Source of the DNA: Pseudoxanthomonas sp. CF125
GTDB lineage: Bacteria; Pseudomonadota; Gammaproteobacteria; Xanthomonadales; Xanthomonadaceae
NCBI RefSeq assembly: GCF_900104085.1
Contig: NZ_FNLD01000001.1
Span: 186,001 to 250,000, forward strand
Direction of reading: 5' to 3'
Length of the DNA: 64,000 bases
Shown here: positions 46,128-54,029 of the stretch, piece by piece
Position numbering within the stretch: the stretch's first letter is position 1
How the letters are laid out: each line of letters opens with the position of its first letter
Notes under the pieces: generated by a model
Told to the model about the DNA's origin: nothing
Databases searched by the model: none
What the model saw: only the letters and a program-made list of their open reading frames with translations
Program-made: the position numbers and the translations under genes

Positions 46128-47999
46128 ATGCACGCAACCCGGTATCCGATGCGGTTGGCGACGGCGGCTTTGGCCGTGTGTCTTGCCGTGTGCCTGGCCG
46201 CCTGTACGCGTACGCCCGAGGCAGCGCCGCCGCCGCCCCCGGCCGCCGAAGCCGTCGATCCGCGCCTGCCCAGCATCACTGTAAGCGGCGATGAGACCGG
46301 TGCGGCGGCATGGAACTGGCAACCGCCACAACGCGCACTGACCATTCAGGATATGGCGGCGGCCAAGCGCGATGCGGCGAGCGCGTTGGCGCGGAACCGG
46401 CTGTATGCCGAGGCCGGCGATGCGATTCCGTTGTACCTGGCGTTGAGAACGCTGGCGCCGGAGGACCGTCAGGTCGCCCAAGGCCTGAAAAAATCGCTGC
46501 AGGCCCTGCTGAAGCAAGGCGCAGCAGCATTGCGCGATGCCGGCGACGATGCCGATGCCCTGAGCCTGGCAGGCGAAATCGGGGCGGTGGCGCGGGCCCT
46601 GGCCCCGGACGATCCCGCGGTTGCCGCTTATCTGGTGCAGGTGGACAGCGCCGACCAGCTTTGGCGGTTGAATGCCGAAGGAGAACGCTTGCTCCGCAAC
46701 GGGCAGATCGGCCAGACGGGCGAGACGGTGCTGGCGCCTTTCCGGGAAGTGCTGCAGTTGCAGCCTGGGCAGGCACGCGCACTGCAAGGCCTTGCGGCGA
46801 GCGAAAGCGCGATGATCCGGCAGGCCGAGGAAGCGGCGGCAGCTAGCGATTTCGCGGCGGCTTCGCGCTGGTTGGCGCGGGCGGCGCAGGTGCGCGATTC
46901 GGCTCCCACCGTAGAGGACGCGCGGCAGCGTGTCGGCGCCATCCGCAATGCGCGCATCGCCGCCTTGCGCGAGCGCGGCATCAGCGACCTGACCACGCTT
47001 CGCGGCCAGCGCACCGCGCGGGTATTGCTGGCCGAGGTGCTGCGCATCGCCGAGCCGGGCGATACGGTAGCCGCCGATTTCCGCACGCGTATCGATCTGG
47101 CCACGCACTACGGTTTGTTCAGGCCCGGACAGGCATTCACCGATGCCATGACCGCGGGAGGCCGCGCGCCGGAAATGATCGTGATCCCGCATGGTGGTTT
47201 CCGTATGGGCGCGACGGAGTCGGAACTGGGTTCGGTGGAATCGGAAAAGCCCGCCCACTACGTGCGCTTCGATCGCGGTTTCGCCATGTCGCGCCAAGCC
47301 ATTACCGTGGGCGAGTTCCGGCGTTTCGTGCAGGCCACGCGCTACCGGCCGCGTGCAACGCGGCGCGGGCATTCGGTGGTGTACGACGAGCGCAGCGGCA
47401 ATTTCGCGCGCCGCAGCGGCGTGGACTGGCAATCGGACTACGCCGGGGCGAGGGCCGCCGACAGTCTTCCGGTCCTCCACGTCAGCGTGCGCGATGCCGA
47501 GGCCTATGCGCAATGGCTGTCCGTGCAGACGGGAAAGAGCTATCGCCTGCCCAGCGAGGCGGAATTCGAATACGTCCTGCGCGCGGGCAGCCAGGGACGC
47601 TATCCCTGGGGCAGCGACGGCGTGCCCACTGCGCGTTTCGGCAATCTGACCGGCGGCAACGATGTTTCGCCCAGCGGGCGGCATTGGAACAATGCGTTCG
47701 TGTCCTATGGCGATGGCTATTGGGGCCCCGCACCGGGAGGCAGCTATCTGCCGAACGCTTTCGGACTGTACGACCTGGGCAGCAATGTCAGCGAATGGGT
47801 CAGCGACTGCTGGCACGCCAGTTATCGCCGCGCCCCGGCGGACGGCGCATCGTGGTTCAATCCTGGCTGCCGTTCGCGCGTGGTGCGCGGCGGTTCCTGG
47901 GCCAGCTCGCCAACCCAGGCGCGTGCGGCATGGCGTTCGGCGTCGGATTCGGATATGACTAGTGCGCGGGTGGGTTTCCGCGTGGTGCGTGGGATCTGA
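46128..47999 (+). CDS. FGE-fold (SUMF1-like) lipoprotein lacking the catalytic cysteines
   Basis: A 623-residue protein. Start ATG 46128 lies just behind GGAGGAAG. Signal peptide MRLATAALAVCLAVCLAAC with lipobox, proline-rich spacer, then about 300 residues of alpha-helical repeats (AGDAIPLYLALRTLAPEDRQVAQGLKKSLQALLKQG). The last ~260 residues have the formylglycine-generating-enzyme fold: IPHGGFRMGATESELGSVESEKPAHYV, AEAYAQWLSVQTGKSYRLPSEAEFEYVLRAG, YDLGSNVSEWVSD, RVVRGGSWASSP and RVGFRVVRG. The active-site Cys pair expected in the final strands is missing, so it is probably a binding protein, not an FGE. It is followed by an M48 protease gene. Confidence 0.85.
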   Translation: MHATRYPMRLATAALAVCLAVCLAACTRTPEAAPPPPPAAEAVDPRLPSITVSGDETGAAAWNWQPPQRALTIQDMAAAKRDAASALARNRLYAEAGDAIPLYLALRTLAPEDRQVAQGLKKSLQALLKQGAAALRDAGDDADALSLAGEIGAVARALAPDDPAVAAYLVQVDSADQLWRLNAEGERLLRNGQIGQTGETVLAPFREVLQLQPGQARALQGLAASESAMIRQAEEAAAASDFAAASRWLARAAQVRDSAPTVEDARQRVGAIRNARIAALRERGISDLTTLRGQRTARVLLAEVLRIAEPGDTVAADFRTRIDLATHYGLFRPGQAFTDAMTAGGRAPEMIVIPHGGFRMGATESELGSVESEKPAHYVRFDRGFAMSRQAITVGEFRRFVQATRYRPRATRRGHSVVYDERSGNFARRSGVDWQSDYAGARAADSLPVLHVSVRDAEAYAQWLSVQTGKSYRLPSEAEFEYVLRAGSQGRYPWGSDGVPTARFGNLTGGNDVSPSGRHWNNAFVSYGDGYWGPAPGGSYLPNAFGLYDLGSNVSEWVSDCWHASYRRAPADGASWFNPGCRSRVVRGGSWASSPTQARAAWRSASDSDMTSARVGFRVVRGI

Positions 48000-48013
48000 A
48001 CAGGAGAGGGGAA

Positions 48014-48952
48014 ATGAGGAACGACCCATTCGGACAAGGCCGCTACGAACAGCAGCAAGGCGCCCCCCGGCGACGCGGGCTGTTCGGCAACGTGCGCTGG
48101 TGGATCCTGATCGCGTTCGCTGGTTACGCGGCCTTCAGCTGGTTCAGCAGCAAGGAAGTCGATCCCTATACCGGCGAGGATGCGCACTACGGAGCCACAC
48201 CGCAGGAAGAATCCCAGCTTGGCGCCCAGGCCTATCAACAGGTACTCGGTGAGGCGCAGGCGCAGCGCGCGCTGCTGCCGGCCGATAACCAGACCAGCCA
48301 GCAGATCCGCCAGATCGCGCAGCGCCTGGTGGCGCGAGTGCCGCAGGTGGCGGCGGACCTGGCCGCCCTGCATCAGCAGCCGACGCCGGACCTGAGCAGC
48401 TATCAGTGGGACGTCAACGTCATCCAGTCCGAGGAAGCGAATGCGTTCTGTCTGCCGGGCGGAAAGATCGCCGTCTACACCGGGCTGATACCCGTGGCCA
48501 AGAATGCAGATGCCATGGCGGTGGTGATGGGGCACGAAATCGCGCATGCGCTGCAGCGGCACGGCGCGCAGCGCATGGCGCAGCAGAAGCTGGTGCAGAT
48601 GGGGCAGGTGGCGGCAGGCGTGTCCGGCATGGACCAGTCCATGATGTCGGCCATCGGCGCCGCTACCCAGTACGGCGTGGTGCTGCCCTACGGCCGCAAG
48701 CATGAGAGCCAGGCCGATGAAGTGGGCCTGATGCTGGCGGCGGCGGCCTGCTTCAATCCGGAAGAAGCGATTCCGTTGTGGGAACGCATGTCCGAACTCG
48801 GCGGCGGCCAGCGTCCGCCCGAATTCGCTTCCACCCACCCCGATCCGGCCAACCGCATCCAGCACCTGCAATCGCTGATGCCGCAGGCCAAGCAGTTCTA
48901 TCAGAAATATTGCTCGCAGAGCGGCGCTTCCGGAACGACGGGCGCGCCATGA
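48014..48952 (+). CDS. M48-family zinc metalloprotease
   Basis: A 312-residue membrane-anchored peptidase. After a basic start comes one helix (WWILIAFAGYAAFSWF), so the catalytic domain is periplasmic. Zinc motif MGHEIAHALQRHG and the third ligand region ESQADEVGLMLAA mark a peptidase M48 of the BepA/LoiP type. NAFCLPGGKIAVYTGLI is also conserved. It probably degrades misassembled outer-membrane proteins. It begins 14 bases after the previous gene and its stop overlaps the next start (ATGA). Confidence 0.92.
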   Translation: MRNDPFGQGRYEQQQGAPRRRGLFGNVRWWILIAFAGYAAFSWFSSKEVDPYTGEDAHYGATPQEESQLGAQAYQQVLGEAQAQRALLPADNQTSQQIRQIAQRLVARVPQVAADLAALHQQPTPDLSSYQWDVNVIQSEEANAFCLPGGKIAVYTGLIPVAKNADAMAVVMGHEIAHALQRHGAQRMAQQKLVQMGQVAAGVSGMDQSMMSAIGAATQYGVVLPYGRKHESQADEVGLMLAAAACFNPEEAIPLWERMSELGGGQRPPEFASTHPDPANRIQHLQSLMPQAKQFYQKYCSQSGASGTTGAP

Positions 48953-49491
48953 TCAGGTCATGGTGTTTGCTGCTCGCCATCCCGCTTCTCGGTGGCCTGC
49001 ATGCGCCTGCGCATGCGGAAGTGAAAGACCAGGCGCCGAATGGTTTCACCCTGGAGAACTCGCAATGGGTGCCTGTCGATCCCGGCACCGCCTGGAAAGC
49101 CTTCGTCCACGATGTGGGCAAATGGTGGCCGGCCGACCATAGCTGGTGGGGCGACGCCTCGAAGCTTTCCATTTCCGAAAAAGCCGGCGGCTGCTTCTGC
49201 GAAATCAACGGCGCGCAGCAGGCCTGGCACATGACGGTGACATTCGTCGATCCCGGCAAGCTGATGCGTATGACCGGCGGTTTGGGCCCCTTGCAGGGCA
49301 TGGGTCTGGATGGCGCGCTGGAATGGCGTTTCGTGGAAGAAAAGGGCGGCACGCGCATCACCCTGTGGTATCGGGCCGGTGGTTATACGCCCGACGATCT
49401 GGGCAAGTTCGTGCCAGTGATCGACAAGGTGCAGGGATTGCAGCTGGGCGGCTTGGCCGATTACCTACGGAAGCAGCACCCGCGTCCGTAG
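48949..49491 (+). CDS. SRPBCC (START-like) domain periplasmic protein
   Basis: A 180-residue protein with signal peptide (MIRSWCLLLAIPLLGGLHAPAHA), translationally coupled to the M48 protease gene. The mature part resembles the polyketide-cyclase/AHSA1-type SRPBCC fold (VPVDPGTAWKAFVHDVGKWWPADHSWWGD, GALEWRFVEEKGGTRITLWYRAGGYTP, then a C-terminal helix). The fold binds hydrophobic ligands, but the ligand is unknown. The stop codon lies inside a GTAGGTCGG-type repeat. Confidence 0.8.
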   Translation: MIRSWCLLLAIPLLGGLHAPAHAEVKDQAPNGFTLENSQWVPVDPGTAWKAFVHDVGKWWPADHSWWGDASKLSISEKAGGCFCEINGAQQAWHMTVTFVDPGKLMRMTGGLGPLQGMGLDGALEWRFVEEKGGTRITLWYRAGGYTPDDLGKFVPVIDKVQGLQLGGLADYLRKQHPRP

Positions 49492-49562
49492 GTCGGCCCC
49501 ACGTGGCCGACTCTCCGTAAACCGTGATCGCGCCTGCAGTCGGGGACGTAGCCCCGACCTAC
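49488..49562. repeat. GTAGGTCGG palindromic repeat
   Basis: The arms GTAGGTCGGCCCCACGTGG and, 3'-ward, GGGGACGTAGCCCCGACCTAC form inverted repeats between two converging genes and overlap both stop codons. A single arm of the same family (GTAGGTCGGGGTTACATCCCC) follows folE2 at about 62757. Confidence 0.7.
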
Positions 49563-50302
49563 TAGAAGCTCATGAACAGGCCGCCATTCACCGGTACGTT
49601 GGCGCCGGTGATGTAGCCGGCTGCGTCGTCGGTCAGGAAAGCGACGGTGCGGGCGATATCTTTTGGCTTGCCCATGCGTCCGGCAGGAATGGCGGTGGTG
49701 ATCTTGGCCAGCACCTCGGTGGGCATAGCGCCGGTCATCGCGGTTTCTATATAGCCTGGCGAAATGCTGTTGACGGTGATGCCCTTGGTGGCGACTTCGC
49801 GTGCCAGCGACATGGTGAAACCGTGCAGGCCGGCTTTGGCGGCCGCATAGTTGGTCTGGCCGAAATTGCCGGTCTGGCCGCTGACCGAACTGATGTTGAC
49901 CACACGCCCGAAGCCGCGCGACTGCATGCCTTCCACGGCATGTCCGCACAGGTTGAACGCGCTGCCCAGGTTCACGTCCAGCACCGCATCCCATTGCGAA
50001 CGGTCCATCTTGCGCAGGGTCGAGTCGCGGGTGATGCCGGCGTTGTTGACCAGGATGTCCAGCGAGCCGTGACGGCTTTCGATGTCGCGCACCAGTGCGC
50101 CGCAGTTTTGGTAATCGGCGACATCGGCGGCGGCGAAGTGGATGTCGTGGCCTTCCACTTCCTGCCTGAAAGAGGCAACGCGCTCTTCACGGGAATCCAG
50201 GTCCACCGCGATCACCGTGCGCCCGGCCTGCGCCAAGGCCTTGCAGATTTCGGTTCCCAATCCGCCGATACCGCCGGTGACCACCGCTACGCGCTTGCTC
50301 AT
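49562..50302 (-). CDS. Acetoacetyl-CoA reductase-like SDR (paralogue 2)
   Basis: A 246-residue short-chain dehydrogenase. The cofactor motif is TGGIGGLGTEI, the structural NNAGITRDSTL, and the catalytic triad Ser (NISSVSGQ), Tyr and Lys (TNYAAAKAGLHGF). The ITRDSTLRKM and C-terminal GANVPVNGGLFMSF resemble PhaB. PhaB reduces acetoacetyl-CoA to (R)-3-hydroxybutyryl-CoA with NADPH. It lies downstream of phaR, behind a terminator, and about 40-50% of aligned positions by eye match the second copy at 51243-51983. Confidence 0.85.
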   Translation of the reverse strand: MSKRVAVVTGGIGGLGTEICKALAQAGRTVIAVDLDSREERVASFRQEVEGHDIHFAAADVADYQNCGALVRDIESRHGSLDILVNNAGITRDSTLRKMDRSQWDAVLDVNLGSAFNLCGHAVEGMQSRGFGRVVNISSVSGQTGNFGQTNYAAAKAGLHGFTMSLAREVATKGITVNSISPGYIETAMTGAMPTEVLAKITTAIPAGRMGKPKDIARTVAFLTDDAAGYITGANVPVNGGLFMSF

Positions 50303-50335
50303 GCTTTTCGTTTCCGGTCTTGTTTCGTTGACATT

Positions 50336-50363
50336 AAAAAAGCCCGCACAGCGATGTGCGGGC
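50336..50363 (-). terminator. Rho-independent terminator after phaR
   Basis: On the minus strand the stem GCCCGCACA / TGTGCGGGC with a 4-base loop is followed by TTTTTT (complement of 50336-50341). It sits 37 bases after the phaR stop and before the second reductase gene, which therefore probably has its own promoter or relies on read-through. Confidence 0.9.
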
Positions 50364-50399
50364 CCGGCGTTGCGGTTCGGGGGTTTCGATTCGGAACTT

Positions 50400-50900
50400 T
50401 CAGCGCGTGCGCGATTTCGGCGCTTCGCGCTGCTGCGTTTCCGGCTTGACCGTCGGCCGGCCCAGCCCGCCGCTGAGGTTGCGCTGGAATTCCTGCCACA
50501 GCTCCATGTTGCGCTCGGTCAGCTGATTCATCATGGTCCAGGGCGTCTGCCCCAGCATGCCGCCCATTTGCTGGCGGAATTGCTGCTGCTGCTCCATGAA
50601 CAGGGTCATGCTGCGCTCCAGGTAGTTGCCCATGAAGCCCTGCATGGAGTCGCCATAGAAACGGATAATGTGGCTGAGCAGCTGGGTGGACAGGATCGGT
50701 TCGCCGTCCTGCTCCTGCTCGGTAATGATCTGCAGCAGCACGGTGCGGGTCAGGTCGTCGCCGGTCTTGGCGTCGCGGACTTCGAAGTCCTCGCCGTCGA
50801 CGATCAGCTGGCGCACGTCCTCGATGGTGATGTAGCTGGAAATCTCGGTGTCGTAAAGACGGCGGTTCGGATACTTCTTGATGATGCGGATCGCAGCCAT
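50400..50900 (-). CDS. phaR: Polyhydroxyalkanoate synthesis regulator PhaR
   Basis: A 166-residue DNA- and PHA-binding repressor. The N-terminal DNA-binding domain is MAAIRIIKKYPNRRLYDTEISSYITIEDVRQLIVDGEDF, the PHB accumulation regulatory domain follows (LSTQLLSHIIRFYGDSMQGFMGNYLERSMTLFMEQQQQ), and the tail is basic (KPETQQREAPKSRTR). PhaR represses phasin and its own gene until it binds polymer. It lies between two PhaB-type reductase genes, but no PHA synthase or phasin gene is in the window. Confidence 0.93.
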   Translation of the reverse strand: MAAIRIIKKYPNRRLYDTEISSYITIEDVRQLIVDGEDFEVRDAKTGDDLTRTVLLQIITEQEQDGEPILSTQLLSHIIRFYGDSMQGFMGNYLERSMTLFMEQQQQFRQQMGGMLGQTPWTMMNQLTERNMELWQEFQRNLSGGLGRPTVKPETQQREAPKSRTR

Positions 50901-51068
50901 GGAGCAATCACTCTAAATCAATTGAGGTGCAGCATGACGCAGCGCAGCAGTGCTTGCAACTGCCGGAGGGCGGGGTAGGCCTGTTCAGGAAGGGCGGAAA
51001 TGCTGCGCAGCATTTTCTGATCCTCCTGCCTTTGCCAAGGAGGCTCAGAAAGCCTCAGCCCCTATGTC

Positions 51069-51199
51069 GTCATCCCAGCGAAAGCTGGAGGCGCTTTTCA
51101 ACAGCCGAATGGCTGGTCATCCATCTTGATTTTGATTTTGACGTTGGGGCGGCAAATCCCGAGCCAGGTCAAAATGGATCCCAGCTTTCGCTGGGATGA
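51069..51199. repeat. GTCATCCCAGCGAAAGCTGG inverted repeat
   Basis: The arms GTCATCCCAGCGAAAGCTGG (51069-51088) and CCAGCTTTCGCTGGGATGAC (51180-51199) are exact complements, with a ~90-base centre containing TTGATTTTGATTTTGACG. It is the same family as 16481-16573. It sits between phaB (stop at 51243) and phaR, 43 bases downstream of phaB. Confidence 0.88.
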
Positions 51200-51242
51200 C
51201 GGGGTCGGGTATTCGCCGCGCTGGACTCCCTGAACCGGCCGC

Positions 51243-51983
51243 CTACCAGCCCATGTACTGCCCGCCATTGGCGGACAGGTTGGCGCCGGTGATCCAGCTG
51301 GCTTCGTCGGGAATGAAGAAGGACACCGCGTAGGCGATCTCCTCCGGGCTGCCCAGGCGACCGGTGGGGATCTGCGCGACGATCTTGTTGCGCACTTCTT
51401 CCGGCACCGCCATCACCATGTCGGTGCCGATGTAGCCGGGCGATACGGTATTGACGGTGATGCCGAACTTGGCGTTTTCCTGCGCCAGCGAAATGGTGAA
51501 GCCATGCATGCCCGCCTTGGCGGCGGCGTAGTTGGCCTGGCCGTACTGGCCTTTCTGGCCGTTGATGGAACTGATCTGGATCACGCGGCCCCACTTGCGT
51601 TCGCGCATGCCCTCGATCACCGGACGGGTCATGTTGAATACGGAGTTGAGGTTGGTGTTGATGACCTCGTTCCAATGCTGCGCGGTCATGCGGTGGAAGG
51701 TGGTATCGCGGGTGATGCCGGCGTTGTTGACCAGAATGTCCACCGGTCCCAGCTTGGCTTCGACTTCGCGCACCAGCGCTTCGGCTTCTTCCGGCGAGGA
51801 CACGTCGCCCTTGACGGCGGTGATGTCGTAACCCTGGTCGCGCATCTGCTGCAGCCAGGCCTGGGTCTTTTCCTCATTGCGGTAGTTGGTGGCCACCTTG
51901 TGGCCCATGTCGGCCAATTTCTTGCAGATGGCGCTACCGATACCGCCGGTGCCGCCAGTCACCAATGCGACGCGTGCTGTCAT
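51243..51983 (-). CDS. phaB: Acetoacetyl-CoA reductase
   Basis: A 246-residue NADPH-dependent SDR that makes (R)-3-hydroxybutyryl-CoA for polyhydroxybutyrate. Motifs are TGGTGGIGSAI, NNAGITRDTTFHRM, the catalytic Ser in ISSINGQKGQ and YAAAKAGMHGF. The cofactor loop NYRNEEKTQAW and C-terminus GANLSANGGQYMGW match PhaB of Cupriavidus type closely. It is upstream of phaR on the same strand, with an inverted repeat between them. Confidence 0.92.
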   Translation of the reverse strand: MTARVALVTGGTGGIGSAICKKLADMGHKVATNYRNEEKTQAWLQQMRDQGYDITAVKGDVSSPEEAEALVREVEAKLGPVDILVNNAGITRDTTFHRMTAQHWNEVINTNLNSVFNMTRPVIEGMRERKWGRVIQISSINGQKGQYGQANYAAAKAGMHGFTISLAQENAKFGITVNTVSPGYIGTDMVMAVPEEVRNKIVAQIPTGRLGSPEEIAYAVSFFIPDEASWITGANLSANGGQYMGW

Positions 51984-52031
51984 GTGGGGGTTTCCTTTTT
52001 TCCCGCCGGAAAGCGACGGTCTGCAAGGATT

Positions 52032-52943
52032 CTAGACAGCGTTGGCGTCAGCCGCGTTGTGCAGTGCAGCGAGTGATAAAGATGTCACGCGAGGCAGTCG
52101 ATCGGGGGTGAAGGCCCGCTTCGCCGACGCCAGGAAAGAAGTCGTATCGAAGCTTGCCGCGACCGCTGCGGAAGCCTGTCCCAACGCAAGCCAGGCCGCA
52201 TGAAGCGCCGGTAGCGGATCGTCCGCATCGACCGCGGGGGCCTCGGAGGACTTGGACAACTTCTGGCCATTGGCATCGACGATGAGCGGCAGATGCAAAT
52301 AGCGCGGTGTCGGAAGTCCCAATGCCTGTTGGAGCAGGATCTGGCGCGGCGTGGAATCGAGCAGGTCGGCCCCGCGTACGATATCGGTCATGCCCTGCGC
52401 TGCGTCGTCCACCACCACCGCCAGCTGATACGCCCATAGACCATCGGCGCGCTTGAGAACGAAATCGCCGACCTCGCGCCAGACGTCCTGAGCCATACCG
52501 CCTTGCAGGCCATCTTCGAAAGAGATCGTAGCGCCCGGGGGCACGCGCAAGCGGATGGCCGGATTGGGGCGCTGCGCCTTGCCCGTGCATCGGTGATGGG
52601 CGCCATCGCCGGCGGCCAGGTCGCTGCGGCTGCAATGGCAGGCGAAGGCTTTGCCTTCGGCGAGCAAACGGTCCAGCGCGTCTTGGTAAAGGGCCGAACG
52701 CTGGCTCTGCCATTCCACCGTACCGTCCGGGCGCAGGCCGAAAGCGTCGAGCGTGGCGAGTTGTTGCGTGGCCGCGCCAGCGACCTCGCGCGGCGGGTCC
52801 AGGTCTTCCATCCGCACTCGCCATTCTCCGCGGGCATGGCGGGCCAGTAACCAGCTGCCCAGCGCAGCCACCAGCGATCCCAGATGCAAGGGACCGGTCG
52901 GCGAGGGCGCGAAGCGTCCACGGTAGGAAGGGGAGTCGGACAT
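52032..52943 (-). CDS. gluQ: Glutamyl-Q tRNA(Asp) synthetase
   Basis: A 303-residue paralogue of the GluRS catalytic core that attaches glutamate to queuosine in tRNA-Asp. Class I signatures are [15 protein letters not shown] (HIGH-like) and GQKLSKSS (KMSKS-like). A zinc-binding pattern CHCSRSD...HRC is present. It lacks the anticodon-binding half of GluRS, as expected. ATG 52943 starts [17 protein letters not shown]. It diverges from htpX across 132 bases. Confidence 0.95.
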   Translation of the reverse strand: MSDSPSYRGRFAPSPTGPLHLGSLVAALGSWLLARHARGEWRVRMEDLDPPREVAGAATQQLATLDAFGLRPDGTVEWQSQRSALYQDALDRLLAEGKAFACHCSRSDLAAGDGAHHRCTGKAQRPNPAIRLRVPPGATISFEDGLQGGMAQDVWREVGDFVLKRADGLWAYQLAVVVDDAAQGMTDIVRGADLLDSTPRQILLQQALGLPTPRYLHLPLIVDANGQKLSKSSEAPAVDADDPLPALHAAWLALGQASAAVAASFDTTSFLASAKRAFTPDRLPRVTSLSLAALHNAADANAV

Positions 52944-53075
52944 GCGGAAGCGATTCTCCGAAAGCTGAATCGTCGGTCACTTGCGCGCTTGAATTCAACT
53001 GCCGACAACCGCAGATCGGTGTTCGTGGGCCGTTGCGGTCCGCACATTCGTCACCGAAATCTGCCGGAGTCCGTA

Positions 53076-53957
53076 GTGTTCAACCGTATCGCGTTGTTTC
53101 TTGCCACCAACCTGGCAGTCATGCTGTTGGCGGGCGTGGTCATGTCCCTGCTGGGGGTCAACCCCAACCAGATGAGCGGATTGCTGGTGATGGCGGCGAT
53201 CTTCGGCTTCGGCGGTTCCCTCATCTCCCTGTTGCTGTCCAAGACCATGGCCAAACGCGCCACCGGCGCGCAAGTCATCGTGCAGCCGCGCAACGAGGGC
53301 GAACAGTGGCTGCTGGCCACGGTGCAGCGCCAGGCCCAGGCTGCCGGCATCGGCATGCCGGAAGTGGCGGTGTACGACGCGCCGGAAATCAACGCCTTCG
53401 CCACTGGCGCCAATCGCAACAATGCGCTGGTGGCGGTGTCGACGGGATTGCTTCGCAGCATGAGTCGCGACGAAGCAGAAGCCGTGCTGGGCCATGAAGT
53501 CAGCCATGTCGCCAACGGGGACATGGTCACCATGGCTTTGCTGCAAGGCGTGCTGAACACTTTCGTGATCGTGCTGGCGCGCGTGGTCGGCGGCATCATC
53601 GACGGCTATATCTCCGGCAACCGCGAGAGCCGCGGGCCGGGCTTGGCCTATTACTTGATCGTCATGGCGCTGGAAATGGTGCTGGGCCTGTTCGCCACCA
53701 TGATCGCGATGTGGTTTTCGCGCCGCCGCGAATTCCGCGCCGATGCCGGCGGCGCTTCGCTGGCCGGCCGCCAGAAGATGATCGCCGCACTGGAGCGCCT
53801 GGAGGCCAGCCACCGGCCGAGCACGTTGCCAGCGCAAGTGGAGGCCTTCGGCATCGCCGGCGGCATCGGCCAGGGCCTGAAGAAGCTGTTCCTGAGCCAT
53901 CCGCCGATGCAGGAGCGGATCGCCGCTCTGCGCAACCAGGCCAGCGTAGTCAGCTGA
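53076..53957 (+). CDS. htpX: Membrane protease HtpX
   Basis: A 293-residue M48B zinc protease for membrane-protein quality control. GTG 53076 ((M)[23 protein letters not shown]) has GGAG 7 bases upstream and gives the normal family start; the longer upstream frame is not family-like. It has two N-terminal helices, zinc motif [14 protein letters not shown], two further helices and the third ligand in [16 protein letters not shown]. Catalytic domain faces the cytoplasm. A bidirectional terminator follows. Confidence 0.95.
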   Translation: MFNRIALFLATNLAVMLLAGVVMSLLGVNPNQMSGLLVMAAIFGFGGSLISLLLSKTMAKRATGAQVIVQPRNEGEQWLLATVQRQAQAAGIGMPEVAVYDAPEINAFATGANRNNALVAVSTGLLRSMSRDEAEAVLGHEVSHVANGDMVTMALLQGVLNTFVIVLARVVGGIIDGYISGNRESRGPGLAYYLIVMALEMVLGLFATMIAMWFSRRREFRADAGGASLAGRQKMIAALERLEASHRPSTLPAQVEAFGIAGGIGQGLKKLFLSHPPMQERIAALRNQASVVS

Positions 53958-53984
53958 CCCGGACGGCCGTTTCGGCAAGAAAAA

Positions 53985-54010
53985 AGCCCGCTGCAAGGCG
54001 GGCTTTTTGT
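53985..54010. terminator. Bidirectional Rho-independent terminator
   Basis: The stem AGCCCGC / GCGGGCT around a 6-base loop is flanked by AAAAA before and TTTTTGTTT after, placed between the converging htpX and fimX genes, so it can serve both. Confidence 0.9.
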
Positions 54011-54029
54011 TTGGTTGGCGGCACGAGGA

